A stretch of 64,000 nt of DNA from Apostichopus japonicus. Lineage: Eukaryota > Echinodermata > Holothuroidea > Aspidochirotida > Stichopodidae. Shown in pieces: positions 26,201 through 38,200 of the stretch; the stretch's first letter is position 1; every line of letters begins with the position of its first letter. The stretch is taken from assembly GCF_037975245.1 (NCBI RefSeq), contig NC_092572.1, positions 19,275,989-19,339,988 on the forward strand. Direction: 5' to 3'. The notes under the pieces were generated by a model, which was not told the origin of the DNA, made no database searches, and saw nothing but the letters and a program-made list of their open reading frames with translations. The position numbers and the translations under genes are program-made.

Positions 26201-29200
26201 TGCTGGGTCGTTGAATCAAGGTCAATAGTGGCTGTAGATGGAAGTTCCTGTATTGTGTACATGTTTACACAGTGTACTGTATTGCTGGCAGCAGAAGTAA
26301 CCAATCAGAGTTATCCTCACCGGTGGGATCACTTGGTACAGAGTACAGTAGCCTACTATTTAGTTTGTTTATCTGTGAGTTTCCAAATCTATATCTCAGA
26401 TTCGACAATCAGTCCTAGCTATGGCGTTGAGGAACACCTACGCTGTGCATGTGACCGTGAAGCATGATTGGACTAGTGTTAGCTAACAAGGATAGCTCTA
26501 TTTTATACCCTAATTTTTGTCTTACATGGAAGAAAAGGAATTTGTGTCTTTTAAAGTTTATTGCTGCTACTGAGGGCTCTCTCTAAATTAGAAAACAGGC
26601 GAGAGAGAGAGGGGGGCTGGGGAACAAAGGTGTAGAAGCTATGACTTGCTGAAGCATGAAGTTTAAAAAACAAACTGCAATATTATTTGAAGTTGGTAAA
26701 CTTGTTATATCTTGAGAATTCTGAAAAGGATACCTTAAGCTAGAGTTAGTAATCTTGTGACTTTTTTTTTCACAACAACTTGGCAGGAATCTGTTTATCA
26801 GCATTTATCAGTCACGTTTCGGTACGCTCTGTTGACGAGAGTAACATAAGACTTTTTGAGTTTTCCACGATTACGGATAATTACGGACGGATTTATTCTT
26901 CAAGACCTTCAAGATTACTTTCTCGTTTGACAATTTTGTTAGAGGAGGAAGGAATTATCAGGTTTTAATTGGACAATAAACTTCTACAGTTGACGTCAGT
27001 TTTTGGGGATTTGTTTTTTCCTCCTTTCAATCGGTTTGGGAGATAGGGTTTGCTTATAAATAAATAATATAGGCACCCTCCTGATTTCTATAGGCTTCAT
27101 TTTAATGGGAGGGAACAGATATCACAGCACCACCATGTTGGACCTGGATGTCTTCCCACCTGCAGCAACAAGATGTGCATGTTTCACATGCGCTACATAT
27201 GAAAAAGACTATGAAAGCACTGGTAAACAACTGATTATTCTCATATTCTATGATATATGTGGATCGTAAAGGTTGTTGGGAGGGGGGGGTGGGAGGAGGT
27301 AGGGAGGGAGGGAGCAGTTTTACATGGGGATGTGGTACATACGTATTGTACAAAAGTGTTCATTCCTTCCATCTGTACGGTATGTATTATACTATCATAC
27401 ACTTGATTGCCTGTCTTTGTAATATAATGACTCCTTAAGGAGATAGCATGTTTTCAAGTTACAGTAGTAGCAGACTGCTGCTGAAATTTGAGTACGAGTG
27501 GCCATATTCTTTCACTTTAAGGTGCTGGTAGCTTTGTGTGCATCTTAACCAAACAGCTTTGTGTTGAATCTGCCAAAGTTCTGTATTAGCACTAGTCAAG
27601 TACATACAGTATACACTTTGAAGTCTGTTAATGTTAGGTTGACATTTATACATTTTGTGATCTGTTTCCGAGATAGTCCATCAGCATCACTATACAGTCT
27701 AAGGAGAAAGGATGAAATTAATCAGGCAAAAATCTTACAAAGGGGTTTCCAATTTGAAAAAAAGACCTTTTAATATATGTGAGACGAAAAGAAAAAAAAA
27801 TTCTGTATCGCAAACACAGGTGTTTACAGTAACTTGTTAATTAGGTACAGCCAAGTGTTTGTTAAATAATAGCCACATAGTCTCTTAGACTGAAACATGA
27901 TATAGGCCAATATTAGGGTATAATTTGGTGTTCAAATTTCGCAAAACATAGTACTGTATGGTTCCTGTGTCAAAAACTACAGTACGATATACCTGTGCAC
28001 TTGTATAGCAATTTGCCCATTTTTGCATTGAGATACCGGAATAAATTATTCCATGAATATTACTACAGTATATTTGATAGTTTTGCTACAAATGAACTGG
28101 AATCGGTAAACCAGCATATCAGGCATATCGGGAATAACTTATCCTGTACCCGTTAATCGCATCGCAAAATGCTACGCAAAAACGGTTAAAATTGCTATAC
28201 TACAGGTATGGCAGATTTTGTGCACAGGAATCATAATATTTTAAGAACTATAATTCAGAGCCTTCAGATATGCTATGTACAGTATATTACTATATACATA
28301 CACCGTATACAAAACTTGATGGCTAGGTTACCCATGTGATGGCACTGTGATACTGCATGCACCGTCACATGTTGCACGGTGCCATCACAACACTGGTCCA
28401 GTACAGTACTACAGGCAGTTAGTAGACTGGAGCTAGGAACAGCACTGAAAGAATTTGCCCTCGGCATGATGACAAAATGCATCATGTACTCCAATCCCTG
28501 CATGCAGTATATATTTATACCATAGTACAGTACTTACAAAACACACAGTACCTGGTGATACATAATAGGTTTGTTATTACCACAGGCATCTCATATATAC
28601 TGTACAGCACTTACTGTAGCTACACTGCCCACTGTTGTACTTTACCTGTTCAAGTCACCTGAGACTGGAACCTCCTTGTAAATTTACAGCAGCTATTTTG
28701 GGAATTAATTCTCTAGAGGTCACCAATAAAGTTACAAGGGTCAAGTCTATTAACAGGGGGGATATCAATATTATTTATCATGTAAAGGTACTTAACTTTT
28801 ATACTTTGAACAGTCGAATATATGGGATTTTATATTGACATAGAGCTGCTTATTTTACATTGTTTCTTATGATTTATCATGAAGTAATAACAAAAAAATA
28901 TTGAGATTGGTTTAGTAACTGTGCAACACTGACTTGTATAAACTATTCATTATGTTTGTTAGCCTATATGGTTAGTTTACAATACTGTTTGTGCAGTGTT
29001 ATTGAAGGCATGATACAGTTGAGGCTTATCCGTGCTATTTTGTTGATCTCATGTTGGGCTTGTGATTATAGTGTATATTGTTTATTGCATTGGATGGTTT
29101 TGTTTGGGGGTTTTTGTGTGTAATTTTTGTCCTTTTCTGGCACTGACAGTCTATTTTTAAATTCCATTCATGATGCATTTGTGTCTTTGTACAATGTAAA

Positions 29201-32200
29201 TACAAAGAAAAAGTACATTAACATATCCAAGCAAGAAAGAAAGAAAAAATGAATGTTTCTGCATTTCAATTTGAAATGTGCTGATGTTAGTACAGGCAAT
29301 GTTAAATGTGAAGTGAATCTGTGATCTACACAATTATTTTCATATTCATAAAATGAACCGATGGTTGTGTCTTCAATCCAATAAACAAAACCACCCATGC
29401 ACAGTCTGTATATAGATAGTAGTACATTCATTAGTTAGCACTGGATTTTGCTGTTCGTAGTCAACAGGACAGTATTTTCCGTTTATTGTAGACATTTGTC
29501 CCGTTTTCCAAACTTTTCTGGATGTTTATCTTTTTATGCTTAAATGTGCTGGTTGGCATGCCCAACGTACATTAAAGGACATGTACACTGTCAGAGATGA
29601 TTATACTGTACCATAGATGTGGCAGCACGTAATACGTTGCAACCGTTTCATTTGTTGGGGGGTTTACAACAAACGGACCTGTCCTTTAAAAGTCCATGGA
29701 AAAGTTGCGTAGTTTAACTCCCTGAGCGGTAGATCCAAGAAGGAAGAGGAATGGGGTGTAACCCGGAAAGTGAGGGCGCACTGCTAAAATGTTGCAGTAG
29801 TTTAGTTTAGGTAGATATGAAAGTACATACAGGGAGACAGGTAGATCCCCCGAACCAATTACTTTTGGGGACAGAGGATGGAGGGGAGGGGTGGGGGAGA
29901 GATGATGGGGATCATAATCTTTACTCAAAGTTGTGACTTATATCAGTAAGACATCAGTACTGTAAATTACAGTCAAGCTCCATCAAAATGCATGGTAAGT
30001 ATACTGTAAAATGCCGAAACATACAGTAATGTAATGTTTTCAGTCACTGTAGGAGAATGCGCATTCATGTGTTGATTCACGTCATGTATGAGTCATCGTC
30101 ACCTACGGAATTTCATTTCTTCGTCTTTCTCATATTTGTGTTTTCTTGTTCGTGAATCCACAGGAGACAAAGATGGCAGCAAAGTCACACAAGTTTACGC
30201 CACTCCAGGCAGAGGCCCAGACCAGGCCAAGGAAGTCTCTTACACCGACATCAAAGTCATCGGTAACGGGTCATTTGGCGTGGTCTACCAGGCCAAACTA
30301 GTAGACTCTGGAGAATTAGTGGCAATTAAAAAGGTTCTACAAGATAAGAGGTTCAAGGTGAGATATTTTGATCATATTTTTAGAACAAAGTCAGGAGCAA
30401 AAAGAACGGGAGAAAAAAGAAGCACACATAAAAAAAAAAAAAACACATAATTGCAGTTGTAAAAGAGTCTTTGCAAAAGTCAGTAACCCAGTGAAATTAA
30501 TATCGGCGTTAAATATCTTTCATTGGCTGCCCATTTTGAGGGGGCGTTTCCACAGGAAGACTGTGTGAATCATATGGACGACAAAACCTTTTTCACACAC
30601 AGTTTATACATACTGTAGCAATGTTCGTAGAACTCACATGTACTTGATGAACTTGTAATAAGCATGTTGAACCAGAATAAAGTTGAATGGTTTATTCACA
30701 AAGGAATTGTTTACAGGGACATTTTCTGTATCTATATGAGGTTATAAATGATGAAATTTGATTGCGTTTATCGAGATGCATTTCATGTTGGAAGAACCAG
30801 TTACAGCTGACGCATATTTCCATCTTCCATATTTTTTTTCTTTGCGTAACAGAACCGAGAATTACAAATTATGAGAAGATTAGATCATAGCAACATTGTA
30901 CAGTTGAAGTATTTCTTCTATTCCAGTGGAGACAAGGTGAGATACTCAACATTTTGACTCGATCATTTACTGCTTTTGTTATACTCAGTTCCCCCCACCC
31001 CCCTCCGGATTTCCACATCCTCTGCTGGCAAGTCCTTGGACAGAGTTTCAATATTAACAGCATTATCTGTACAGTGTTTTACCCTCTGTTGTATTACGCT
31101 TTTGTTAAAATTGCACACCCATCATTACATGATAATACAATACGGGTGGGTCTGTTGCGCAATGCACATATCTATATGTATAGACATATTTACCCAAGCT
31201 GTTCAATATGTTGTTCAAAGGCTTAATGCCCTATTTCACCGTTAACTCAATTAGCTTTTTTTCATTTAAAACAAGACAAAGCATCTGTGGAGTCCACTCT
31301 CTCTCGCTGGACTACCGTACTATATATGCAATCAGAGTAACGATTGTATGTTAATTGAAACAGGTCAATTCTGCTGTCCAGCGGTTTTGGTTTAGGAGTT
31401 GGTGGCAGGTCTAAAGGATTTCAAAAAGGGTTTGTCTTCATCAAAAGTATTTAGGTCAAGTTGTACTAGGCTGGGCAGTGTAGTGCTGCAGCCATCAGCT
31501 GAGATGAAATGTCTTTGTGTATTAGAAGGTGTAGGTCATACTCATGCTGTGGCCCCCCACATCATTAGTAGTATCAAATGTTGGCTTTTGATTCAAATAG
31601 TAGAAGGCTGTATTATTGGAGAGTAGATGAAAACTGAATGCTGGATTATGAAACCTACGGATACGTCCATGTATACATGTACAGCCGGTGTACAAGGTGC
31701 TCTCTTAATGTGTACACCAGTGGTAACAACAGAACAATGTTTAGTCTGTCAATGGTCACAAGAGAACATCACAAATGTGAATTTCTCAAATTCAAGATTC
31801 ATAAGCCAGTTAGTGAATTTTATTTCATTTAAATAGCTTGACAAAATAGGGGACATATTAAAAAACATTTCCCTGATGCGCACCTTGCAGTATTCTGAAG
31901 ATATCAGTTTTATTACTGGAAATGGACTGAAATCTGCTGGTTTACATGTTTAAATTGGTACATGTTACAGTTCAAGTGGTACAGTGTATGGAGACAGGTA
32001 CAGTAAGGGGTCGGTAAATTATACCCAAACCAGGCAATTTTATAACAGTGAAATAATTAAAAATGGGTACTTTTGATGCATACTGTAGATCTTATAATCC
32101 AAGACTTTTGGAGCTTGGTAGGTCTTTAACATTATTTGCATGTTTTTTCTTGGATGGTGGTACCAATGGTGAGATTTATGTTTTAATCTTGGTTTTTATA

Positions 32201-35200
32201 TATCGTTTGCATTTACAGAAAGATGAAGTTTATTTAAACCTAGTATTGGAATTCATCCCAGAAACAGTGTACAGAGTAGCCCGACATTACAATAAGAGTA
32301 AACAAACAATACCAATTCTTTATGTCAAGGTATGTATGAACGACGTTGATAATTAAACCGTAGCCCTCTGAATCCAGACACCGTTGAAGAATTCAGATAT
32401 TTAAGATAAGAACCTTCCCATGTTTTGCACTTTATTGTGACAAAGTGCATTGTTGAAGTCATGTCAACCAGAACCACTGAGCTGTGATTATGAGCACAGT
32501 CATGGTTAAAGTACAACCACCCTGGTTTTCATTCTTGCTACACAGACAAGTCTTATGTTTGCTTTGATAGAAAAGAATAGTGCAACACGTTAAGAGCACT
32601 GTGGAATTGCAAAGAAATGCTGGAAATTCTAAGTCATGTGATAAATATTGAGAACTTTTGATATATTTATATTTTTTTGATACATGTATGCATGCCACTG
32701 AAGCACATCATCATATATGCTGCAGCCAGTATCAAGCAATTGGTATTATAAATTCAGTGTATATCCATGAGCCGTACATCTCTGTGGTGATATAGATAGC
32801 GTAGTGGCATTTCTGGAGATTTTCTTGGCTTCACTCTTGTTTTTGCATGTTTATTCAGTTCAGCCTAGCCGTACATTCCTTGTAGAAAGATTTATAGTAA
32901 ACCAGTGGTTTTTGTTCATCCAATTACCTGACACCAGGTGTTCTGTACTCAGTCTTTTAATGTAGCCTGCATAAATTTACATCCCTGAAGTGAAGAAGAC
33001 AAGCGTGTCTCTCGTCTAGAATTTCTAGTTAATCAATCAGGTATACATGGTAAAAATCTTACTTGTTTCCATAAATAAGGCCTACATCACACCCTTGTAG
33101 ATCGTGAGAACCCCCCCCCCCCATTTTTTCCTCTTTTTTTTGTTTTGTGGGCCTCCCTGGCTTCCTCTTCGTCACTAACACTCGTCTCTTCGTCCCGGTT
33201 TTTCTTGCAGTTATACATGTACCAGTTATTCCGTAGTCTAGCCTACATTCACTCATTAGGCATCTGTCATCGGGATATCAAGCCACAGAATCTTCTCTTA
33301 GATCCTGAGACGGGGGTACTTAAATTATGCGATTTTGGAAGGTAAGCTGCTTCCCTTTCGATGAGTTCTTTTCTTTTCTTCCCCTTGATTCCAATCGGAG
33401 TCGGACGTTTTAAACAGCAAGCGCCTGCGAGACAGAACACCTCGATCCTGTGAACTTTAGCTCTCATACTCGTCTGCTCTCTTACCCCTCCCCAACAAGG
33501 CAGGTCACTACCCCTGATATGCCAACCATTTTCACGTAAAGAGAGATAGTTAGACTTGTAGCCTTGAATTTTCATAGCTGATTCACTATTTGACTAGAGA
33601 ACACAGATAAAATTCATAAAATGGAAAAGATGTAAGATACAAAATGAACCTCTCTTTTTTATGTACAGTACCTGTAGAGCCAGCTATCAGAGCTCTTCTC
33701 TTTGCACTTTCTCTCGGGATTTTAAAAAAAAAAAATTGTTGCCACACTGTGTTTTATTAGATCATGCACCTGCCACTGTGGTATTGATTAGACATTTGTA
33801 TTAAGTCTGTGAATGAAAACTCTTGCGTAGATTGGAGAAATTCAGCGCACCTCTTGGATGTGAACATGAATAAATCTTCAGTTGTAAGTAGTAAGTACAA
33901 CAAGTAGTGTGTTGTACCGTCTGATAGTACAGAGGCGTGCAGAGATGGATCTACTAACACAGCCAGCCTCAGGCGATGGACTGCTAAAGTGTGCCACTCA
34001 CACAGTTTGTCTTAGTCCTCGTCTCTGTAGCCCGATCGGAGTCGAGGGGGTTTTGAGTTCACGAATATGCATTTGAACACGACTCTATGTGAGACAGTCT
34101 TTGTTAAATAGTGTTTAGTACACATTAGATGATCTGTCATGGTAAGTAAGGTCGACAACGACACAAAAGTCTTCTGGTTAGGAACTGTTTTCTTGTAGGA
34201 ATGTATCTGGAAGCCAAAATGATTTATTGGAGCTACTTTTCAGTCATATCTGTGTGTGTATATGACACGCAGAACAAAAATGTTCCTACAGATTACAGAT
34301 GTTTGTCTATCAGTATAGTTCATTTTTGCCAGATATGTGACTGGTCATAAAAGGAAACACATTATAAAAGATCCTTATTTTCTGAACGTGAAGAGTTGTT
34401 TCATCTCAGAATGCTCACCCCTCCCCCCATCACTTTTCTATCTCTTCTTTAATCGAACTGAACAATGGTGTAAATTTCGAACAGAAATACAACTGCCCGA
34501 CGAAACGGCCCTTTCCCAAATCGACTGGGCAGCCGTTATTACGTTAGTTCGCACATACCCATTGACGACAGAAGAAGTAACAGGATTTGATATCTTTCTT
34601 ATTCTCCTCAGTGCAAAGCTCTTGGTGAAGGGAGAACCTAATGTGGCTTACATTTGCTCCCGGTACTACAGGGCGCCAGAACTTATATTCGGAGCAACAG
34701 ACTACACGTGTAATATAGGTGAGAGTCTTTTTCTTTCGATACTCGTCAGTTTTGAAACCAGAAAGAAATTTTTTTGCTCAAAGCAAGATTTGAGACAGCC
34801 GCAAAGTAATGTAAAGTATTGTGCTTTTACAAATTATGCCAATTTGCATAAATTTCTTCCCAGTTTCCAACTGATCTAAGGGGAGACCTCTTCCCTTTTC
34901 CCAGGATTTTGAGATGTGCAGGTAAAGATATGTTCACATGGACACTGTGTGAGAGTCTCCATTGTGTGCCTATAGATATGAATTTTTAGTCTCTTCTAAG
35001 ATGTTGTTCCGCCCTTGCGAAAGTACCAGTTGACTCATTGTAGGCTTTCCCTCAGTACAGTCTGTCTAGGAGGCCAGGCCAGATGGCAGTTTTTATTTAC
35101 TTAGAACTAACTAGTGGCAAAAAAAGTACTGGCACACTTGCATTATGTTCAGTTTAACCTTGCTGAAGCCAGGAAAAAAAGAAAATTCTTAAAGTTGATC

Positions 35201-38200
35201 GACAGAACTCACACCGTGAATTAGTACACATGCTTGACACCTGAACAAAAGATGCTGGGCAACAATCAGTTTCATTTCATTCTTAGAATTACATTTGTAT
35301 CAGTATTCCACTTTATATGAAACTTGCAAGATTACTTTTAATGTTACTAGAGCAAGCCTGTTAAGGGATGCCTAGCCTCATAATGAGCACATTTGTAGAA
35401 AATTTGCCCAACCACTTGAAAGGTAATAATAACTGTCCTTATATATAGATTTACAAAGATGGCTAGGCCTAAGCCAGTGAACTATGAATGTGTCCGAGGC
35501 CACCGAGAGAGGACCGATAGCTGTTTTGTTGAAGAAATGTTTCAACATTTCTTGTGCTTTGATGCAACAAGCTACTGTTGCATTGAACATTTCGTGCTGA
35601 TATTGTTTGCCTGACATCAGACATCAAAATCTAAACGCACATCGGTCTATTTGAACTGTTTACACTGTGTAAGCTAAGCAAAAGCTTTGCTATTGAAGGA
35701 AAACCCCTCAAGCTCTGTCCCTTGACCTTGGATCAATTTGCAACGATTCCTGTCAAGTTAGGCAGACAGGAAATGTGAACAGCATTCTCTCGTTGTAACA
35801 GTTAGCTCCTACCGAGGTTTTGAGTGCTTTGTGCAGTTCCTCTCAGGAAACAGTTGTCATGATTGTGCAAGCTTGGGTAACCCTTGGCAACGTGGTGAAT
35901 GCTTAAGGTAGTTTACATACGATTGTACTAGACATTGTACTAGATAGTTTGGCATAAGTAGAAACGAGAGCACACCTCTGATGCAGTGTTGAACGGGTTC
36001 TCCTGTCAGACGATTCGTCATAAGGAATTACATTTTTTGCGTGGGAATAGTGAAAGGAATGACCTGCGGTTTATATGGTGATATCCTTCCAACTCTGCAG
36101 AGAATAGCATTTCCTGATCAGTGTCAGGCAACTATCCAAATCAACAATGAGAAAATTCCAAAGAAATTATATTGTTTGTTGTAAATGTGGTTTATGATAA
36201 TATTGTGACATTTACTATGTATGTATATGTTCAGTGTAAGAGAAAGGGTGTTGCAAGTAGGCCAGAGTTGTGTTCCTTTTTGCAATGCTGTACCAGACAG
36301 CTGACTAATTTCCCTCAGAAAGGGTTGTTGTAACTTTGCCCTTGAAAGAGTCTCCTGAAAAGAAGACGATATGTATGGTTGCTGTCCCCATAGATCTGTA
36401 CATTTCTGCTGCATTAAGTAATTAACATGTCTTCGTTGCAGGATAGTTTAAATTTTGTGTTGATTTTGACGTTGTAGTATTCCACTTCCCCCCATGCCAC
36501 CCTCCCCATGCCACCCTCCCCCACTTTTGTTCCACTTTGCATTGCATAGAGAGTAGACCTTGTATGATCCTGTCCAAGAGCTACGTTCTACTCATGCATG
36601 ATAACCCTTTAAGCGTAACAATCTCTCTGGTTACAGCCGCCTGATTAAATTAACGAGTCACTGTTTGATCAAGCACAGAAGTTAACGCAGCGTTTAATCG
36701 TGTCATTTGCTCGTGTCATTTGCAAACATTCGACACGGACACCTTATACACACGGAATAATAATTGATTTTTCAAAGTGTCAGTACCAGCAGATTTATAA
36801 GGTTCTGAATTTTTTTCTGTTGAGTATATAACGTCCACCGTCTCCTGTGTACAAATCTCTTTGCACTTGTTTTACGGCAGCTTGGTATATCTTCCAAACC
36901 ATTTTGCTATGCATTACCGGATACGTGACATATCTCTGTTCCATTATAGAGATCAGGTATGTAGTAGTACTTGGAGGTTATTAATGGAAATGCTGCAAAT
37001 TTCACCACTCAAGAATGGGTCATCAATCTTTTGCTTACCTTTTCATCATCTCTGACAGATATTTGGTCCGCTGGCTGTGTGCTGGCTGAGCTACTGTTAG
37101 GCCAGCCAATCTTTCCAGGGGATAGTGGTGTGGACCAGCTGGTAGAAATAATCAAGGTACTGGGAACCCCCACCCGGGAGCAGATCTACGAAATGAACCG
37201 TAATTACACAGAGTTCAAATTTCCCCAGATCAGGCCACATCCATGGAACAAGGTAATATAAAATATCAATCTTTATTGGTACAATGATCTCTTGTTTTGG
37301 TCTGTTGGTTTGTCTGTTTTTCGTTTTTTTTTTGGGGGGGTGGGGGTGCAGGAGATTGGGAGAAGGGGAAATGTTGTTGAATGAAGTTGGGAACATTTTT
37401 GATGCACTGTATGTCGGCTTCATGGGCAAGGGGACATTATATTGATTATGATGATGATGATGATTATGATGGTGGTGGTGATGATGATGAATATAAATTA
37501 CCACAGGACTAGGTAAATTAAACAGGGCAGGTTTAAGCACGAAATGATTAGAATGAATCAAGGAATTATATCAAATTGGTTAAGCCAGGTTGAAGATTAC
37601 TGCAGAGATGGGTCTTGTTTCACAACGAAGCTGCCAAAGGTTATCATCTTTATGAGCACATGTAGTGTCAACATGGCTATATAATCTACGGCTTGTAAAC
37701 ATTTGGTAGAATTCCATTGGGACTAAAAATAGCCTAGATTAAAAAAAGCAAGCGTTTCTAAAAGATCGTCTAATTATGATGAAAAAGTCAAATAGAAACT
37801 GCCTTGTGCTTTGTTTTCATTTGATCAGATACAGGGCTAAACAAACCGTTGTTAACAGGCAGATATCTAGTAGTCAATGTGAGGGTAACTATTAATAATG
37901 AAGGGAAGACAATAGGGAACTTTATCCGTCAGAGAACAATAGATACAGGAAGTTATGTAAATGTCATCCAACAGAAATGGTTACTCAGTTCCCTGACAGA
38001 GGTGATAAGGATTGATTTTTTTCTTGTTTATTGAACAGAGAGTCAAGTTTGATGGAATAAGTTTAATTCATATATTTACATGACTCTTGCAACTTGTTGA
38101 CATTGCAATTGAGCCTTTGCCTTCTGGCTCGGTAGTCCAACAGAGCCTTTAATTCTTGACGTATATTGCCGCTGTGTACAGAATGGAGGGTAGTTGCTAA

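Larger units (their letters stand above)
20481..30163. other. GSK3 intron 1, right part
   Basis: No coding exon was recognised before exon 2. Contents: a 30-bp direct duplication at about 21391-21448 (GTAGCTCGATTTGGTGAAAA), many TACAGTA words, poly-C at 23682-23692, an inverted-repeat element at 27957-28232, and G-rich runs near 27281-27311. Confidence 0.5.

Noticed and set aside
26069-26467. 132-codon plus-strand open frame in GSK3 intron 1
   Set aside because: No motif, no splice sites in register, Cys/Val-rich composition; long chance frame.
37097-37561. Histidine-rich minus-strand frame
   Set aside because: Antisense of GSK3 exon 7 and of a (GAT)n run, which reads as a His stretch.
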